Counted from the stretch's first letter, positions 35,447-44,262 are shown. The stretch is 64,000 nt of DNA from Haloglomus litoreum (GCF_029338515.1 NZ_CP119988.1:3658001-3722000), one strand, 5' to 3'. Made by a program: numbers and translations. The notes: generated from the letters alone by a model not told the origin.

Positions 35447-35731
35447 TCAACTCGACCCCGTGGAAGCCCCGTCGCGGGATCCAGATTCCGGTGTTGACGA
35501 GTCGGTCGGTGTCGGTGTTGACGAGTCGGTCGGTGTCGGTGTTGACGAGTCGGTCGGTGTCGGTTGTTCGGCAGCTGCGACCTCATTATCATCCTCAAGT
35601 CCGGACGCGTCGATCGTGACCTCGACCTCCTCCTCGTCGCTGAGGACCGCGTAGCTGTACCCGCCGGCGAGACTCAAGCCGAACACGAGAGCCAGGACGA
35701 GCACGACCAGGAGCCGCCGCCGATCAGGCAT
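35447..35731 (-). CDS. Mini camelysin-like membrane protein with Thr/Pro/Ser repeats
   Basis: A 94-residue protein. Residues 8-28 form an N-terminal helix (LLVVLVLALVFGLSLAGGYS) and YAVLSDEEEVEVTIDA follows, which recalls the SipW-type cleavage region seen in the big camelysin proteins upstream (ALFNDTESF...). The tail consists of three copies of an 8-residue unit TPTPTDSS, encoded by an exact 24-base tandem repeat at about 35491-35562. Thr/Ser-rich repeats often are O-glycosylated. Its ATG lies inside the end of the signal peptidase gene (8-base overlap), so they are co-expressed. Confidence 0.65.
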   Translation of the reverse strand: MPDRRRLLVVLVLALVFGLSLAGGYSYAVLSDEEEVEVTIDASGLEDDNEVAAAEQPTPTDSSTPTPTDSSTPTPTDSSTPESGSRDGASTGSS

Positions 35732-37376
35732 CGCCACCACCTCCACCGACGAGCGGGAGCCGACGATAGACGAACCGGATCGGCTCGACGACCGCGTAGC
35801 CCACGTAGTAGAGCAGGACGAACGGCACGGCGATCAGCGGATTGCTGGACAGCGGGCGAGGTCCGCCGCGGTCGCCCCCGCCCCCGGTCGCTGTGGCCTC
35901 GGCCGCTGTGGTGTCAGCCTCCGCGTCGGTGGCCCCGGTTGCGGCGGTATCGGCCTTCGCGGTGGCGGCGGGAGCGTCGGCCGTTCCGGTGTGCGTTCCG
36001 GTGGACGGGCCAGCGTCGTCCGCCGTCGGATCGTCGGCGACCGGAGACCTGATGTCGGTCGACTCGTCAGCGGCCGTGATGGCCGGTTCCGGGTCGCTCG
36101 CGGCAGGCATGATCGCCGGTTCCGGGTCGCTCGCGGCAGGCATGATCGCCGGCGTCAGCTCGCACCGGCTGGCGACCGGTCTCGGCGCCGGTGGGTCGGT
36201 GGCCACCGCCCCGGGAGCCGCGCCGTCGGGCGATCCCTCGCCGGTGGCCGTATCGGACCCCATCCGGGGTGCGCCAGCCCCCGCGTTGCGCGTGACCGTA
36301 CCCGGGTCGTCGGCGACCCGCGTGACGGCCCGCTCGGCACCGCCGTCGTGCGCTACCGCGGTGCGCCGAGGGGACGGCCCCGCGGACGGCTCCGCGGACG
36401 GCTCCGCCGATGATTCAGGCGCGGAGCCGGGCGCCTCCGCAGCCGGCCGGTCGGCGTCCTCGGCCGGCGGCGAGCCGCCGAACAGGTACATCGCGCCGAC
36501 GAGGACGAGCGTCGCGCCCACGGTCGTCGCCGCGGTCACGGACCAGACCTCGCGAGTCATGTACGCCACCCAGACGGCATACGCCGTGAACAGGAGCAGC
36601 ACCCCGACGGTCAGCCGGAGGTCCATCGGAGTGAGCGTGATGCCCCCCGCGGCCTCGTCGGGCTCGGCGCTCGTCTCGCCCACGGCGGCCGCAGCACCGC
36701 CCCCCCCGCTCTCGGCAGCCCCGCCCCGACCGGCGGGCTGGTCCGGGTGGTCGTCGGGGTCGTCCGCCCCGGTCGCGGCCGTGCCGTCGGCCGCCGTGTC
36801 GTCCCCGCCCCGGGTAGAGCGAGCGAGCACGTAGGCCTCCGAGAGCACCAGCAGCGCCAGCGGCGCGACGATCAGGGTGAGCATGCCCGTCGTGGTCCCG
36901 GCGAACTGGACGACGTAGCCCATCAGCGGGATGACGAGCAGGTAGCCGCCGACGGTCATCACCTCGCCGACGACCTGCTCGGCCGACACCAGCGAGGGGT
37001 CCGGGTCCTCGTTCGCGTCGCCCGCGGTGCGGAACGCGAGCCCCTGCTCGGTCTCGACCACCTCGATCACGCGATGGGTCGTCGGGCGGGACTCGCCGCT
37101 CCGCCGGAAGGTCACGACGTCGCCCGTGGCGATGCGCTCGGGCGGCACCTCATCGACGACAATCACGTCGCCGGGACTCATGGCCGGCTCCATGCTCCCC
37201 GAGAGCACGACGTAGCTCGCGTCCGCGCCGACGACCGCTGGCACGGCGTAGACGACGAACGGGACGACGAGCGCGATCAGGAGGAGGACGCCGAGGACGT
37301 TGGCGGCGGTCCGCCAGGTCGCTCGGGTCGGTCCGGTCTCCGTCCCCGTCGGGGGGGCTCGCTCGTCAGTCGTCAT
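35724..37376 (-). CDS. S26 signal peptidase with long C-terminal extension (SipW-type)
   Basis: A 550-residue membrane protease. A helix at about 25-45 is followed by YVVLSGSMEPAMSPGDVIVV with the catalytic Ser, and GDVVTFRRSGESRPTTHRVI with the His used in place of Lys in archaeal/ER (S26B) enzymes. Three more helices follow (to residue ~300), then about 180 residues of Ala/Thr/Ser/Pro-rich sequence with the direct repeat ASDPEPAIMPA twice, and a last hydrophobic segment near the C terminus. Ordinary archaeal signal peptidases are only about 150-300 residues. Its location directly after six SipW-type substrates strongly suggests a dedicated enzyme. It overlaps the upstream gene by 11 bases. 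Confidence 0.85.
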   Translation of the reverse strand: MTTDERAPPTGTETGPTRATWRTAANVLGVLLLIALVVPFVVYAVPAVVGADASYVVLSGSMEPAMSPGDVIVVDEVPPERIATGDVVTFRRSGESRPTTHRVIEVVETEQGLAFRTAGDANEDPDPSLVSAEQVVGEVMTVGGYLLVIPLMGYVVQFAGTTTGMLTLIVAPLALLVLSEAYVLARSTRGGDDTAADGTAATGADDPDDHPDQPAGRGGAAESGGGGAAAAVGETSAEPDEAAGGITLTPMDLRLTVGVLLLFTAYAVWVAYMTREVWSVTAATTVGATLVLVGAMYLFGGSPPAEDADRPAAEAPGSAPESSAEPSAEPSAGPSPRRTAVAHDGGAERAVTRVADDPGTVTRNAGAGAPRMGSDTATGEGSPDGAAPGAVATDPPAPRPVASRCELTPAIMPAASDPEPAIMPAASDPEPAITAADESTDIRSPVADDPTADDAGPSTGTHTGTADAPAATAKADTAATGATDAEADTTAAEATATGGGGDRGGPRPLSSNPLIAVPFVLLYYVGYAVVEPIRFVYRRLPLVGGGGGDA

Positions 37377-38502
37377 CGTCCACCTCCTCGAACTCGGCGT
37401 TCTCCTCGACGAACTCCAGTTTGGCCGTGCTCGAAACCGAGAAACTGTCGTCCGTGTCGAGCTGTTCGTCGGCGATCTCACAGGGCCGGGAGGGAGCGCC
37501 CCCGGCACCTCCGCCGTTCCCGTTCCCGCCGCCGCCCGTCGTCCCGCCCGGGTCGTACAGCTGGACGGCCGCGTCCGGGTCGTTCCTGAGCGCGGTCCCC
37601 GACGTCCGGTCGTCGTCGTCCCGGTAATCGTAGATGGTCATCCGGGGTCCACCGTTGTACCCGAAGAACAGCGTGACGAAGTCCACCTCGACGTCCGTCT
37701 CCCAGTCGACCGACGTGGGGTTGTTCGGATCGGCGTTGTTGACGCTCGTGACCGCGGGGTTGATGGGGCCGGCCGAGTCCGTGCAGAAGCCGATGTTGCT
37801 GATGGCGTGCTCGTTGGTCGGCGTCTCCGCCGGGGTCGGCGTCGGGGTGGCACAGCCCTGCGGGTCGTACGGGTTCGCCGGTGAGTCGTCGTTCCGGCAC
37901 TGTCCGGCGAAGAACTCGAAGTCGAAGTCCGCCGTCTCGAAGCCGGCACCGCTCGTCGTGTACTCCCACTCGACGAGCAGGTAGCGGGACGCGTCGCCGT
38001 CGAGGCAGCCGTCGTCGCCGAACCGGAGCTTCGTCCCCGGCTGCTCGGCGAGGTCGCGGAGCGTCCGGCCGTCGATGTCCTCGCCGTCGCTGTCGTGGAC
38101 GAACTCGCCCGCGACCCCCTGGGCATCGGCGTAGCTGATCGTGAGTTCCAGCACGTCGGCGAGTCCCGCCTCGGACGGGCAGGTCGGCCGGAGCCAGACG
38201 TGGCCCGGGTTGTTCGCGGGGCCCGGAAGCGCGAGCTTCAGGAGCCCGCTGCCGTCTCTATCCGAGGGCTGGAGCTTCGCCGTCAGGCTTCCGCCGTCCG
38301 TCTCGGCCTCCCCGTCCTCGATCCCCTCCCACGTGACCGCCAGATCGAGGGAACCGCTTCCGAACAGGCCACCGAAGGACTCCTCGTCACGCAGGATCGC
38401 GGCGCTCCCGACGCCACCGGCGACCCCCAGCCCGCCGACGCCAGCCGCCGCTGCCAGTACCTTTCGGCGGGCGATGCCCCTATCCCCGTCGTGCTCGCTC
38501 AT
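37366..38502 (-). CDS. SipW-type secreted protein, divergent camelysin member
   Basis: A 378-residue protein with signal region IARRKVLAAAAGVGGLGVAG and LRDEESF, a diverged form of the FNDTESF motif in its five relatives. The mature part starts GSGSLDLAVTW and contains NNPGHVWLRPTC and the closing DFDFEFFAGQCRNDD, matching the beginning and end of the camelysin/TasA beta-sandwich. A C-terminal domain with Cys pairs, a Gly/Asn-rich linker and an acidic tail is extra. It overlaps the signal peptidase gene by 11 bases, so it is the member most tightly linked with the protease. A candidate base, anchor or minor subunit; that role is inference. Confidence 0.75.
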   Translation of the reverse strand: MSEHDGDRGIARRKVLAAAAGVGGLGVAGGVGSAAILRDEESFGGLFGSGSLDLAVTWEGIEDGEAETDGGSLTAKLQPSDRDGSGLLKLALPGPANNPGHVWLRPTCPSEAGLADVLELTISYADAQGVAGEFVHDSDGEDIDGRTLRDLAEQPGTKLRFGDDGCLDGDASRYLLVEWEYTTSGAGFETADFDFEFFAGQCRNDDSPANPYDPQGCATPTPTPAETPTNEHAISNIGFCTDSAGPINPAVTSVNNADPNNPTSVDWETDVEVDFVTLFFGYNGGPRMTIYDYRDDDDRTSGTALRNDPDAAVQLYDPGGTTGGGGNGNGGGAGGAPSRPCEIADEQLDTDDSFSVSSTAKLEFVEENAEFEEVDDDD

Positions 38503-38873
38503 GTTCCCCCCCGGGCCGTGTACTCCCAGCGGTTCGGCCCTGCTTCGGTGTTCGGTGACACTCCCCATAAATCTCCGGACTCCCCGGGTAGGGGACAGGT
38601 CCGGCGGCGATCCGCCCCCCGCGACCCGCCGGGAAGCCGACGAGACCAGCAGTCGGCGGCCCAGCAGCCGGGTCCCGCGGCTCGTGACGGTGGTGGCGTG
38701 CTGGCACCCTGCCGGGGGCCGTTCCGGGACCGGCCGTCTGTTTTGCTCGCCATCAGTTCAGTCCAGGCCCACCGGCGGAGTCGAACCGCCGTCGCGCACC
38801 CGCGTGGGGACCGCCGGACGCGCAGGGCGACCGGCGTCGTGGTGGAACCAGGGAGACGCATCCGTCCCCCACC
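38503..38873. other. 371-base gap with tRNA-like element and no gene
   Basis: Between the secreted proteins at 38874 and 38502. It holds the first tRNA-like element (38768-38808) and GC-rich sequence. Frames in the gap give arginine/proline-rich, unconserved translations. Nothing else is supported. Confidence 0.5.
38768..38808 (-). repeat. tRNA-like T-arm element, copy 1
   Basis: On the minus strand GGCGG TTCGACT CCGCC forms a perfect 5-bp T-arm with a canonical T-loop; GGTGGG follows and CCCAC lies upstream at 38804-38808. The core 38768-38792 (25 bases) is identical with four other copies in this gene array. This copy is 65 bases after the stop of the preceding gene. Confidence 0.8.
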
Positions 38874-40355
38874 TCACTGGTTCCGGCTCTGTTCCGTGTA
38901 GTACCGGAGGTCGAACCCGAGCGAATCGCTCTGGATCTCGTTGCCGACCCCCGTCGGAACTCGCCACTCGAAGCCGATGCACAGCGTGCCGCCGTCGCCG
39001 GGAAGCTCGCGGGAGCCATCGTCGTACGGCTGGCCGTCCAGTTCGATCCGCCGTCCGCCGTCGATGGGCTCCCCAGCGCTCTCGAACAGGTCCGCGACGG
39101 TCGCGTAGCCCGACGCGGGGTAGATCAGCCGCTCGCCGTCGTCGAGCGCGTTGTCGCAGTCCCGGTCGTACCAGAACCGGACCTCGACGGCATCCGGCAG
39201 TTCGCTGTTCCCGTCGCTGTCGACGGTACTTTCGGGTTCGGTCATGCCGTTCTCGGCGCCGGTCAGGTTCAGCACGTCCAGCCAGAGGTACGCCGGGTTG
39301 TGGCAGTTGTGGAGGCTGAACGTGATCTCCCCCGTGTCGCCGGGTTTCACGTCCGAGAGCTCGATCAGGTGGTCCTGCTCCGGATACGCCTCGCTCCGGA
39401 AGACCTCGGGGACATCCAGGTTCGACCCGCTCCGGACGCTGCAGCCCGAGCAGATCGTAATCGGTGACGCGTTTACCGGGTCCGTTCCGTCCAGAAGGTC
39501 GACCGTGTTATCCGGGTGGCCGTCGAACGCACGCCACTCGTCGACGGTCCCGTCGATGCCCTCAGTGCCGTACAGTTCCGCCGCCTCGTTGAACGCCGGG
39601 ACGACCGTGACGCAGAAGCCATCGGACAGGGGCCCGACGGCACCCCCGTCGGTGTAGCCCGCGTCCCAGAGGTGGTTGCTGAATCCCGGGTCGACGGAGT
39701 AGCTGTCCCGACCGCTCGGCGGGTCGTCCGTGACGAGCCAGCTCGCCCCGCTGTCGAGCCCGTAGTAGTCGAACGACGCCGCGCCGCCGTCCCCGCCGCC
39801 GGAGCGACTGCCGTGGACCACCACCAGGCTCACGTTCCCGGTGTCGACGTTCCGGTAGACGAAGACCGAACTCGTGTTCGGGTCCTGGATGGCGTCCCTC
39901 TGCGAGGCGAACACCGAGCCCTCGTAGTCGTAGTAGTCCTCGATGGGAACGGTGTCCTCGACGGCGTCGATACAGTACGTCTCCCCACCCTGGACCAGCA
40001 GGAACTCGTCGGCATCGCAGTCACAGCAGACGCCGGGGATCTCGTCGGCGCTGGCCGTGGCCCCCGGACCGCCGTACTGGACCTCGTTGAACGACTGCAG
40101 GCCGTCGCCGTCGTGGTCCGGGTAGGCGTTGACCGCGTGCGTACCGACGTCGCCGGTCCCGGGGTGTGGCCCGCTGTAGGTCTGCTGCCAGTCCACCCGC
40201 AGGTCGAGGTCGCCCGCCGCGAGCGTGTTGCGCGCGAACGATTCGGTGTCGTTGAACAGGGCGCTCGTCCCCAGCCCGGCCCCCAGTCCAGTGACACCCA
40301 CGGCTCCCGCAGCGGCGAGTACCTTCCGTCGCGTGATGTCGATGTGCTCCGTCAT
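38874..40355 (-). CDS. SipW/TasA-type secreted protein
   Basis: A 493-residue protein. Signal region: ITRRKVLAAAGAVGVTGLG, then GTSALFNDTESF. Mature start: LAAGDLDLRVDWQQTY. The camelysin core elements are ELSDVKPGDTGEITFSLHNC, HNPAYLWLDVLNLTG, VEVRFWYDRDCD and the last strand VGNEIQSDSLGFDLRYYTEQ. A region of about 230 residues (about 85-310) with several cysteine pairs (CCDCDADE; CSGCSVR) is inserted before the core. It lies between the relatives at 37366 and 40429 in one directional array. A predicted fibre subunit or adhesin. Confidence 0.82.
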   Translation of the reverse strand: MTEHIDITRRKVLAAAGAVGVTGLGAGLGTSALFNDTESFARNTLAAGDLDLRVDWQQTYSGPHPGTGDVGTHAVNAYPDHDGDGLQSFNEVQYGGPGATASADEIPGVCCDCDADEFLLVQGGETYCIDAVEDTVPIEDYYDYEGSVFASQRDAIQDPNTSSVFVYRNVDTGNVSLVVVHGSRSGGGDGGAASFDYYGLDSGASWLVTDDPPSGRDSYSVDPGFSNHLWDAGYTDGGAVGPLSDGFCVTVVPAFNEAAELYGTEGIDGTVDEWRAFDGHPDNTVDLLDGTDPVNASPITICSGCSVRSGSNLDVPEVFRSEAYPEQDHLIELSDVKPGDTGEITFSLHNCHNPAYLWLDVLNLTGAENGMTEPESTVDSDGNSELPDAVEVRFWYDRDCDNALDDGERLIYPASGYATVADLFESAGEPIDGGRRIELDGQPYDDGSRELPGDGGTLCIGFEWRVPTGVGNEIQSDSLGFDLRYYTEQSRNQ

Positions 40356-40362
40356 CGTCCAC

Positions 40363-40374
40363 CCCCTGTCGGGG
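40363..40374 (-). promoter_or_regulatory. Start-proximal hairpin masking Shine-Dalgarno-like sequence
   Basis: CCCC GACA GGGG on the minus strand, 8 bases before ATG 40355. The 3' arm is part of AGGGGGTG, which can pair with the anti-Shine-Dalgarno end of 16S RNA. Confidence 0.5.
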
Positions 40375-40378
40375 AAGA

Positions 40379-40415
40379 CCCACCGGCGGAGTCGAACCGC
40401 CGTGCTCCGAGTGGG
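40379..40415 (-). repeat. tRNA-like T-arm element, copy 2
   Basis: Same 25-base core as copy 1 at 40379-40403. The closing stem is GACCCAC with GTGGGTC, seven full base pairs. It begins 14 bases after the stop of the upstream gene. Confidence 0.82.
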
Positions 40416-40428
40416 TCGAGTTCGTTGT

Positions 40429-42420
40429 TCAGTTGATCTCTGCGCCGCCCTCTTCTCGCGTCGAGACGCCACCCATGTTCTGGAGCGTCACCTGGACTTC
40501 AGGCTCGCCAGAATCCTGGACTCCGCTGGAACCAGCGTCGTCGTCCTCGGAGAATGTCTCGTACCCGCTGTCCTCCGTGGCAAGTACATCGACATCTGAA
40601 GAACCGCTGATGCTGATGCCGTCGAAGGTCACGGAGAAGGGGGCCCCATCGGCGTTTCCGTCCCCGTTGTAGTCGACGTAGTCCTCGAAGGCGACGGCAC
40701 CGACTTTGTTGTTCGTCAGGGTCCCCCCTTCGACTGAGACAGTCGCACTCGTCGGAAGGTTCCACGCTGCGACACCGTACTCGGAGTCCTTCACTTCATT
40801 ATCGAGAACGTCGGCATCAACGCCACTCTGGATCGAGGAGAGGAACAGTCCCCAGTTCTCCGAACTGCCAGTGGTCGACGAGAGGAGGTTGTCCTGAATC
40901 GTAAACGGCGAAGCGTTCGAGAAGTGCAGATTGTGCCAGATGCCGAGGCGGGATGATTCGATATCGTTGTCCTCGATCAGTGCGGCACCTCCACTGTTGG
41001 CGTTGTAATACGTGTTCGTCTGGATTCCTATACGCACATCACGCATGCAATTTCCAGCAATCTCCGGATACGAATTGAATATTGGAATTATTCCGCGGTC
41101 AGTATTCTGGAAGAGGCACCCCTTTGCTACGCCACCTGTGGCCCCGCTGTTGGGCCCCCAGAAGTACAGTCCAAAGGGAAGATTCCGGAAGATGGTATTG
41201 CGGACAGTCATGTCGCCGTTCCTGCCGGGGCCGGTATTGAGGACACCGTAGCCCGCGTTCACCTCTGCACCGTTCAGACTGGTCCCACCGGTGAGCTCCG
41301 GACTGTCTCCATCAACGACGACTCCGTCGATGACGACCCCGTCCGACTGGACATCGAGGACGATTCCAGCCGAATCATCCGTAATCGGGTAGATGGTCGC
41401 ACTAGGACTGCCAGCATTGTTCGCGGTCTTCCCGCTAGTCCCGGCGGTAGGGCCCTTGATGGTGATGGGCTTGTCGATGGTCACGCCTCCACGGTAGTCG
41501 CCGGGAGGGAGGGAAAGGGTTCCACCGGACGGCGTCTCATCGATAAGTCCCTGGAGGTCGTTGAACGGAACGTCGTTATTCCGGGTCTGCTCGGCGACGA
41601 ATTCCAAGTCGAAGGAAAGTTCGTCGCCCTGAACCTCGTTGCCGACCTCGGCCGGAAGTTCGAGGAGGAGATACATGAACAGCCGATCCGGCTCGTCACC
41701 CGATGAGCTGGGGTCGCCGGACCCGATTGCGAGCGGCATTCCGCTCCCGTCGACGATAGTTACGCCGCCATCGAAGCGTTCGTACACCTGCGAGAACGTC
41801 GTGTAGTCGACGGTACCGCTCACCGCTCCGTACTCCGGTCCCGGGATTGCTGCCGGCATCTGGTACGATACCGTCTCGACGCTGTCACTGTCGTCGTTCG
41901 TCTCCGGCAGCAGGTTGGCGAGGTCTTCCCGGGTCCCGGTGCCGTCGGTCGGTCCATCGAACGACTGCCAGAGTGTCGTGAGGAGCAGGTCGTCGAGTTC
42001 GCCGCCATCCGAGGGGTCCGTGTTCGTCTCCGGTTCCGGATTGGCATTCGGTCCGGTCCCTTCGTTGCTATCGAGCCCTCCGGAAAACACCTGAACGTAG
42101 CCGGGGTTCCCCTGCACGATCATCTCGAAGCAGTAGACGTAGTAGTCTCCCGGCTTCACGTCCGACAGTTCGATTACAGCCTTCGGTGTATCCCCGTCTT
42201 TCGTCACGGTCGGGCCAGGAGCGTCCGCGTAGTTCGACGCGATTAGCTGGCCGTTGACCTGCAGATTCAGCGTCCCCGCCTGGATCGAGTTGTTCAGGAA
42301 CGATTCCGTGTCGTTGAACAGGGCACTCGTGCCCAGCCCAGCGCCCGCACCCGCGGCTCCCACCGTGGCGAGCCCCGCAAGCGCCTTCCGTCGCGTGAGT
42401 TCGAAGCTTCGATCTGTCAT
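40429..42420 (-). CDS. SipW/TasA-type secreted protein with right-handed beta-helix
   Basis: A 663-residue protein. Signal: LTRRKALAGLATVGAAGAG, then SALFNDTESF and IQAGTLNLQVNG. The camelysin core (about 45-290) has ELSDVKPGDYYVYCFEMIVQ, NPGYVQVF and VGNEVQGDELSFDLEFVAEQ. From about 300 on, the phrase LSLPPGDYRGGVTIDKPITI and repeated turns such as VVIDGVVVDGDS and DNDIESSRLGIWHNLHF show a parallel beta-helix of the NosD/pectate lyase class. Such folds bind polysaccharides or act as long adhesive stalks. It is a display version of the fibre subunit. GC is lower than in its neighbours. Confidence 0.85.
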   Translation of the reverse strand: MTDRSFELTRRKALAGLATVGAAGAGAGLGTSALFNDTESFLNNSIQAGTLNLQVNGQLIASNYADAPGPTVTKDGDTPKAVIELSDVKPGDYYVYCFEMIVQGNPGYVQVFSGGLDSNEGTGPNANPEPETNTDPSDGGELDDLLLTTLWQSFDGPTDGTGTREDLANLLPETNDDSDSVETVSYQMPAAIPGPEYGAVSGTVDYTTFSQVYERFDGGVTIVDGSGMPLAIGSGDPSSSGDEPDRLFMYLLLELPAEVGNEVQGDELSFDLEFVAEQTRNNDVPFNDLQGLIDETPSGGTLSLPPGDYRGGVTIDKPITIKGPTAGTSGKTANNAGSPSATIYPITDDSAGIVLDVQSDGVVIDGVVVDGDSPELTGGTSLNGAEVNAGYGVLNTGPGRNGDMTVRNTIFRNLPFGLYFWGPNSGATGGVAKGCLFQNTDRGIIPIFNSYPEIAGNCMRDVRIGIQTNTYYNANSGGAALIEDNDIESSRLGIWHNLHFSNASPFTIQDNLLSSTTGSSENWGLFLSSIQSGVDADVLDNEVKDSEYGVAAWNLPTSATVSVEGGTLTNNKVGAVAFEDYVDYNGDGNADGAPFSVTFDGISISGSSDVDVLATEDSGYETFSEDDDAGSSGVQDSGEPEVQVTLQNMGGVSTREEGGAEIN

Positions 42421-42429
42421 CGTATACCC

Positions 42430-42441
42430 CCCCTGTTGGGG
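42430..42441 (-). promoter_or_regulatory. Start-proximal hairpin masking Shine-Dalgarno-like sequence
   Basis: CCCC AACA GGGG on the minus strand just before ATG 42420; the 3' arm lies in AGGGGGGGT. Confidence 0.5.
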
Positions 42442-42445
42442 AAGG

Positions 42446-42483
42446 CCCACCGGCGGAGTCGAACCGCCGTACGCCAGCGTGGG
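42446..42483 (-). repeat. tRNA-like T-arm element, copy 3
   Basis: Core 42446-42470 identical to the other copies. Outer stem GCCCAC with GTGGGC (6 bp). The 5' side reads CCCACGCTGG, shared with copies 4 and 5. It lies 14 bases after the stop of the upstream gene. Confidence 0.82.
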
Positions 42484-42497
42484 CTGGATGGTGGTGG

Positions 42498-44240
42498 CTA
42501 CACCCCGTCCGTCGGCGCGTCCGGCGTCGGATTATGGCGGCACTGCTCGGTGTAGAAGCCGAGATCGAACGTGACGGAGTCGGACTGGATCTCGTTTCCG
42601 ACGGTCGCCGGGAGCCACCACCCGAATCCGATGTAGTGGGTGGTCGACGGCTGGAAGCACTCACGATTCCCGGTCCCGGCGACTTCGTCGAAGTCGGTTA
42701 CTAGGTCCCCGTCGAGTGGAATCCCCCCTCCCGAGGATAGCGTGGACAGGTCCGAGGCCAGCGTTCCGGTGTGGAACACCTCCTCGCCGAGCGCCACCCC
42801 GGCGACCACGTCGTTGACGACATCCGCGAGGTTGGAGAAGTTCGCGTTGTAGTGGTTCGCCGGCGAGGATGCCACCCGGTCCCGGAGGAACTCGTCGAGC
42901 GTCGTGCCCGCGACGTTCTGCGGGTCACCGATGCCGACAGTGACGATGCGCGACGGGTCGTCGGTGCTGTCACCCGAAGGCGTCTTGATGTTATCCGCGA
43001 CGAGTTCGGTCTCGTCGAGTTCGCCGCTCGAAACCGTTCCGTCCTTGCTGTTGGTGGCGTTGTCGTACGCCTGATCGCCAGCGTCGGCCGACCAGTTGTT
43101 CGCGCGGGGAGCGGTCAGTGACGCCGCACCACTGGACGTATAGGTGGTGTTGACGTAGTTCGGCCCACCGTCGGTGAGGAGGACGATGACCTGCTCGGCA
43201 CCAGCGCGACCAGCGTTGTCGAGGTGCTGGTCGGCGATGTCGAGCGCCGGTGGCATCGGCGTGTTGTTGCCACCATTAGGCGTTCCGGACGGGAAGTCGA
43301 ACGACGACGAGCCGAGCGTGCTCGTGACGCTCACGCCGTCGCTATCGCCGAAGGTGATGCCCCCGACCTCGACGTCGCCAGCCCCCAGCAGGTCGTCCAC
43401 GAGGGTGTTGCCCGCCGACCGGAGCGAGTTGTACTCCGAGGAATTGAGCGATCCGGACCGGTCCAGGAGCACCATCACGTCCAGTTTGCCCCGCGTCGTG
43501 TCGAGGACGTTGTCGCCGTCGGTGTCGTACCACCAGACGGTCTTGATGTTCTCGGCCAGCTCACCGCCCGGGCTATCGTCGACCTCTCCCTCTGGCTCGG
43601 TCTCCCCGTTCTCGCTCTCCGAGAGGTTCCCACCCTGGAGCCAGACCCAGCCGGGGTTGTCACAGAGGTGGAAGCTGAGCGTGAGTTCGCCGAAATCACC
43701 CGGCTTCACGTCGCCCAGGTTGACGAGTGGCGCGGTACTCCCGTCGTCGAGTTTGGTGTCCGCGTTGTCCGTCCGGTTGCCCGTCGGGTCGAGGTCGTCG
43801 GGCGTGTCCGCGCCGTCCCGGCACGGGACGTAGTCTTCCTCTACGCTTCCGGCGTCCTGCGTTCCATCGCCGTCGAAGTCCGGGAACGCCTCGATGGCAG
43901 TATTCGCCATGTAGGCATCGAGATTGTCCTCGTGAACCCAGAGGACGGGATCCGTGGGATACGGCAGCCCAACGTAGTTCGACGTGTCTTCCGGTTCGGA
44001 TCGAGTGACGGTGAGTCCGTCTGTCGGATCACCAAATCCGACCGCCTGCGGGTAGGAGTAGTGCTCCTCCCAGTCGACCTTCAGGTCGAGTTCGCCGGCA
44101 GTGATCACGTTCTCCTCGAACGATTCGGTGTCGTTGAACAGGGCGCTCGTGCCGAATCCGGCACCGGCACCCGCAGCCCCCACGGCCCCCAGCGCACCGA
44201 GGACCTTCCGTCGCGTGATATCCATCTGTCGGTCGCTCAT
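42498..44240 (-). CDS. SipW/TasA-type secreted protein with inserted vWA domain
   Basis: A 580-residue protein. Signal ITRRKVLGALGAVGAAGAG, GTSALFNDTESF, TAGELDLKVDWEEH. The first part of the camelysin fold has NLGDVKPGDFGELTLSFHLC and DNPGWVWLQGG (about 174-204). A von Willebrand A domain starts near 253 with MIDAS LLDRSGSLN (Asp260, Ser262, Ser264) and continues with IVTVGIGDP near 420. The final camelysin strand, VGNEIQSDSVTFDLGFYTEQ, closes the protein. So the vWA domain sits inside the fold. vWA domains often bind proteins or surfaces in a metal-dependent way, so an adhesin role is likely. Confidence 0.86.
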   Translation of the reverse strand: MSDRQMDITRRKVLGALGAVGAAGAGAGFGTSALFNDTESFEENVITAGELDLKVDWEEHYSYPQAVGFGDPTDGLTVTRSEPEDTSNYVGLPYPTDPVLWVHEDNLDAYMANTAIEAFPDFDGDGTQDAGSVEEDYVPCRDGADTPDDLDPTGNRTDNADTKLDDGSTAPLVNLGDVKPGDFGELTLSFHLCDNPGWVWLQGGNLSESENGETEPEGEVDDSPGGELAENIKTVWWYDTDGDNVLDTTRGKLDVMVLLDRSGSLNSSEYNSLRSAGNTLVDDLLGAGDVEVGGITFGDSDGVSVTSTLGSSSFDFPSGTPNGGNNTPMPPALDIADQHLDNAGRAGAEQVIVLLTDGGPNYVNTTYTSSGAASLTAPRANNWSADAGDQAYDNATNSKDGTVSSGELDETELVADNIKTPSGDSTDDPSRIVTVGIGDPQNVAGTTLDEFLRDRVASSPANHYNANFSNLADVVNDVVAGVALGEEVFHTGTLASDLSTLSSGGGIPLDGDLVTDFDEVAGTGNRECFQPSTTHYIGFGWWLPATVGNEIQSDSVTFDLGFYTEQCRHNPTPDAPTDGV

Positions 44241-44246
44241 GGTTGA

Positions 44247-44258
44247 CCCCCTTCGGGG
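44247..44258 (-). promoter_or_regulatory. Start-proximal hairpin masking Shine-Dalgarno-like sequence
   Basis: CCCC GAAG GGGG on the minus strand, 6 bases before ATG 44240; the run AGGGGGTC could pair with 16S RNA when open. Confidence 0.55.
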
Positions 44259-44262
44259 AGAG

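Noticed and set aside
35478-35598. Arg/His/Pro-rich frame upstream of the 37-residue peptide
   Set aside because: It is the antisense-shifted reading of the 24-base repeat of the neighbouring gene on the same strand; only the last 37 codons look possible.
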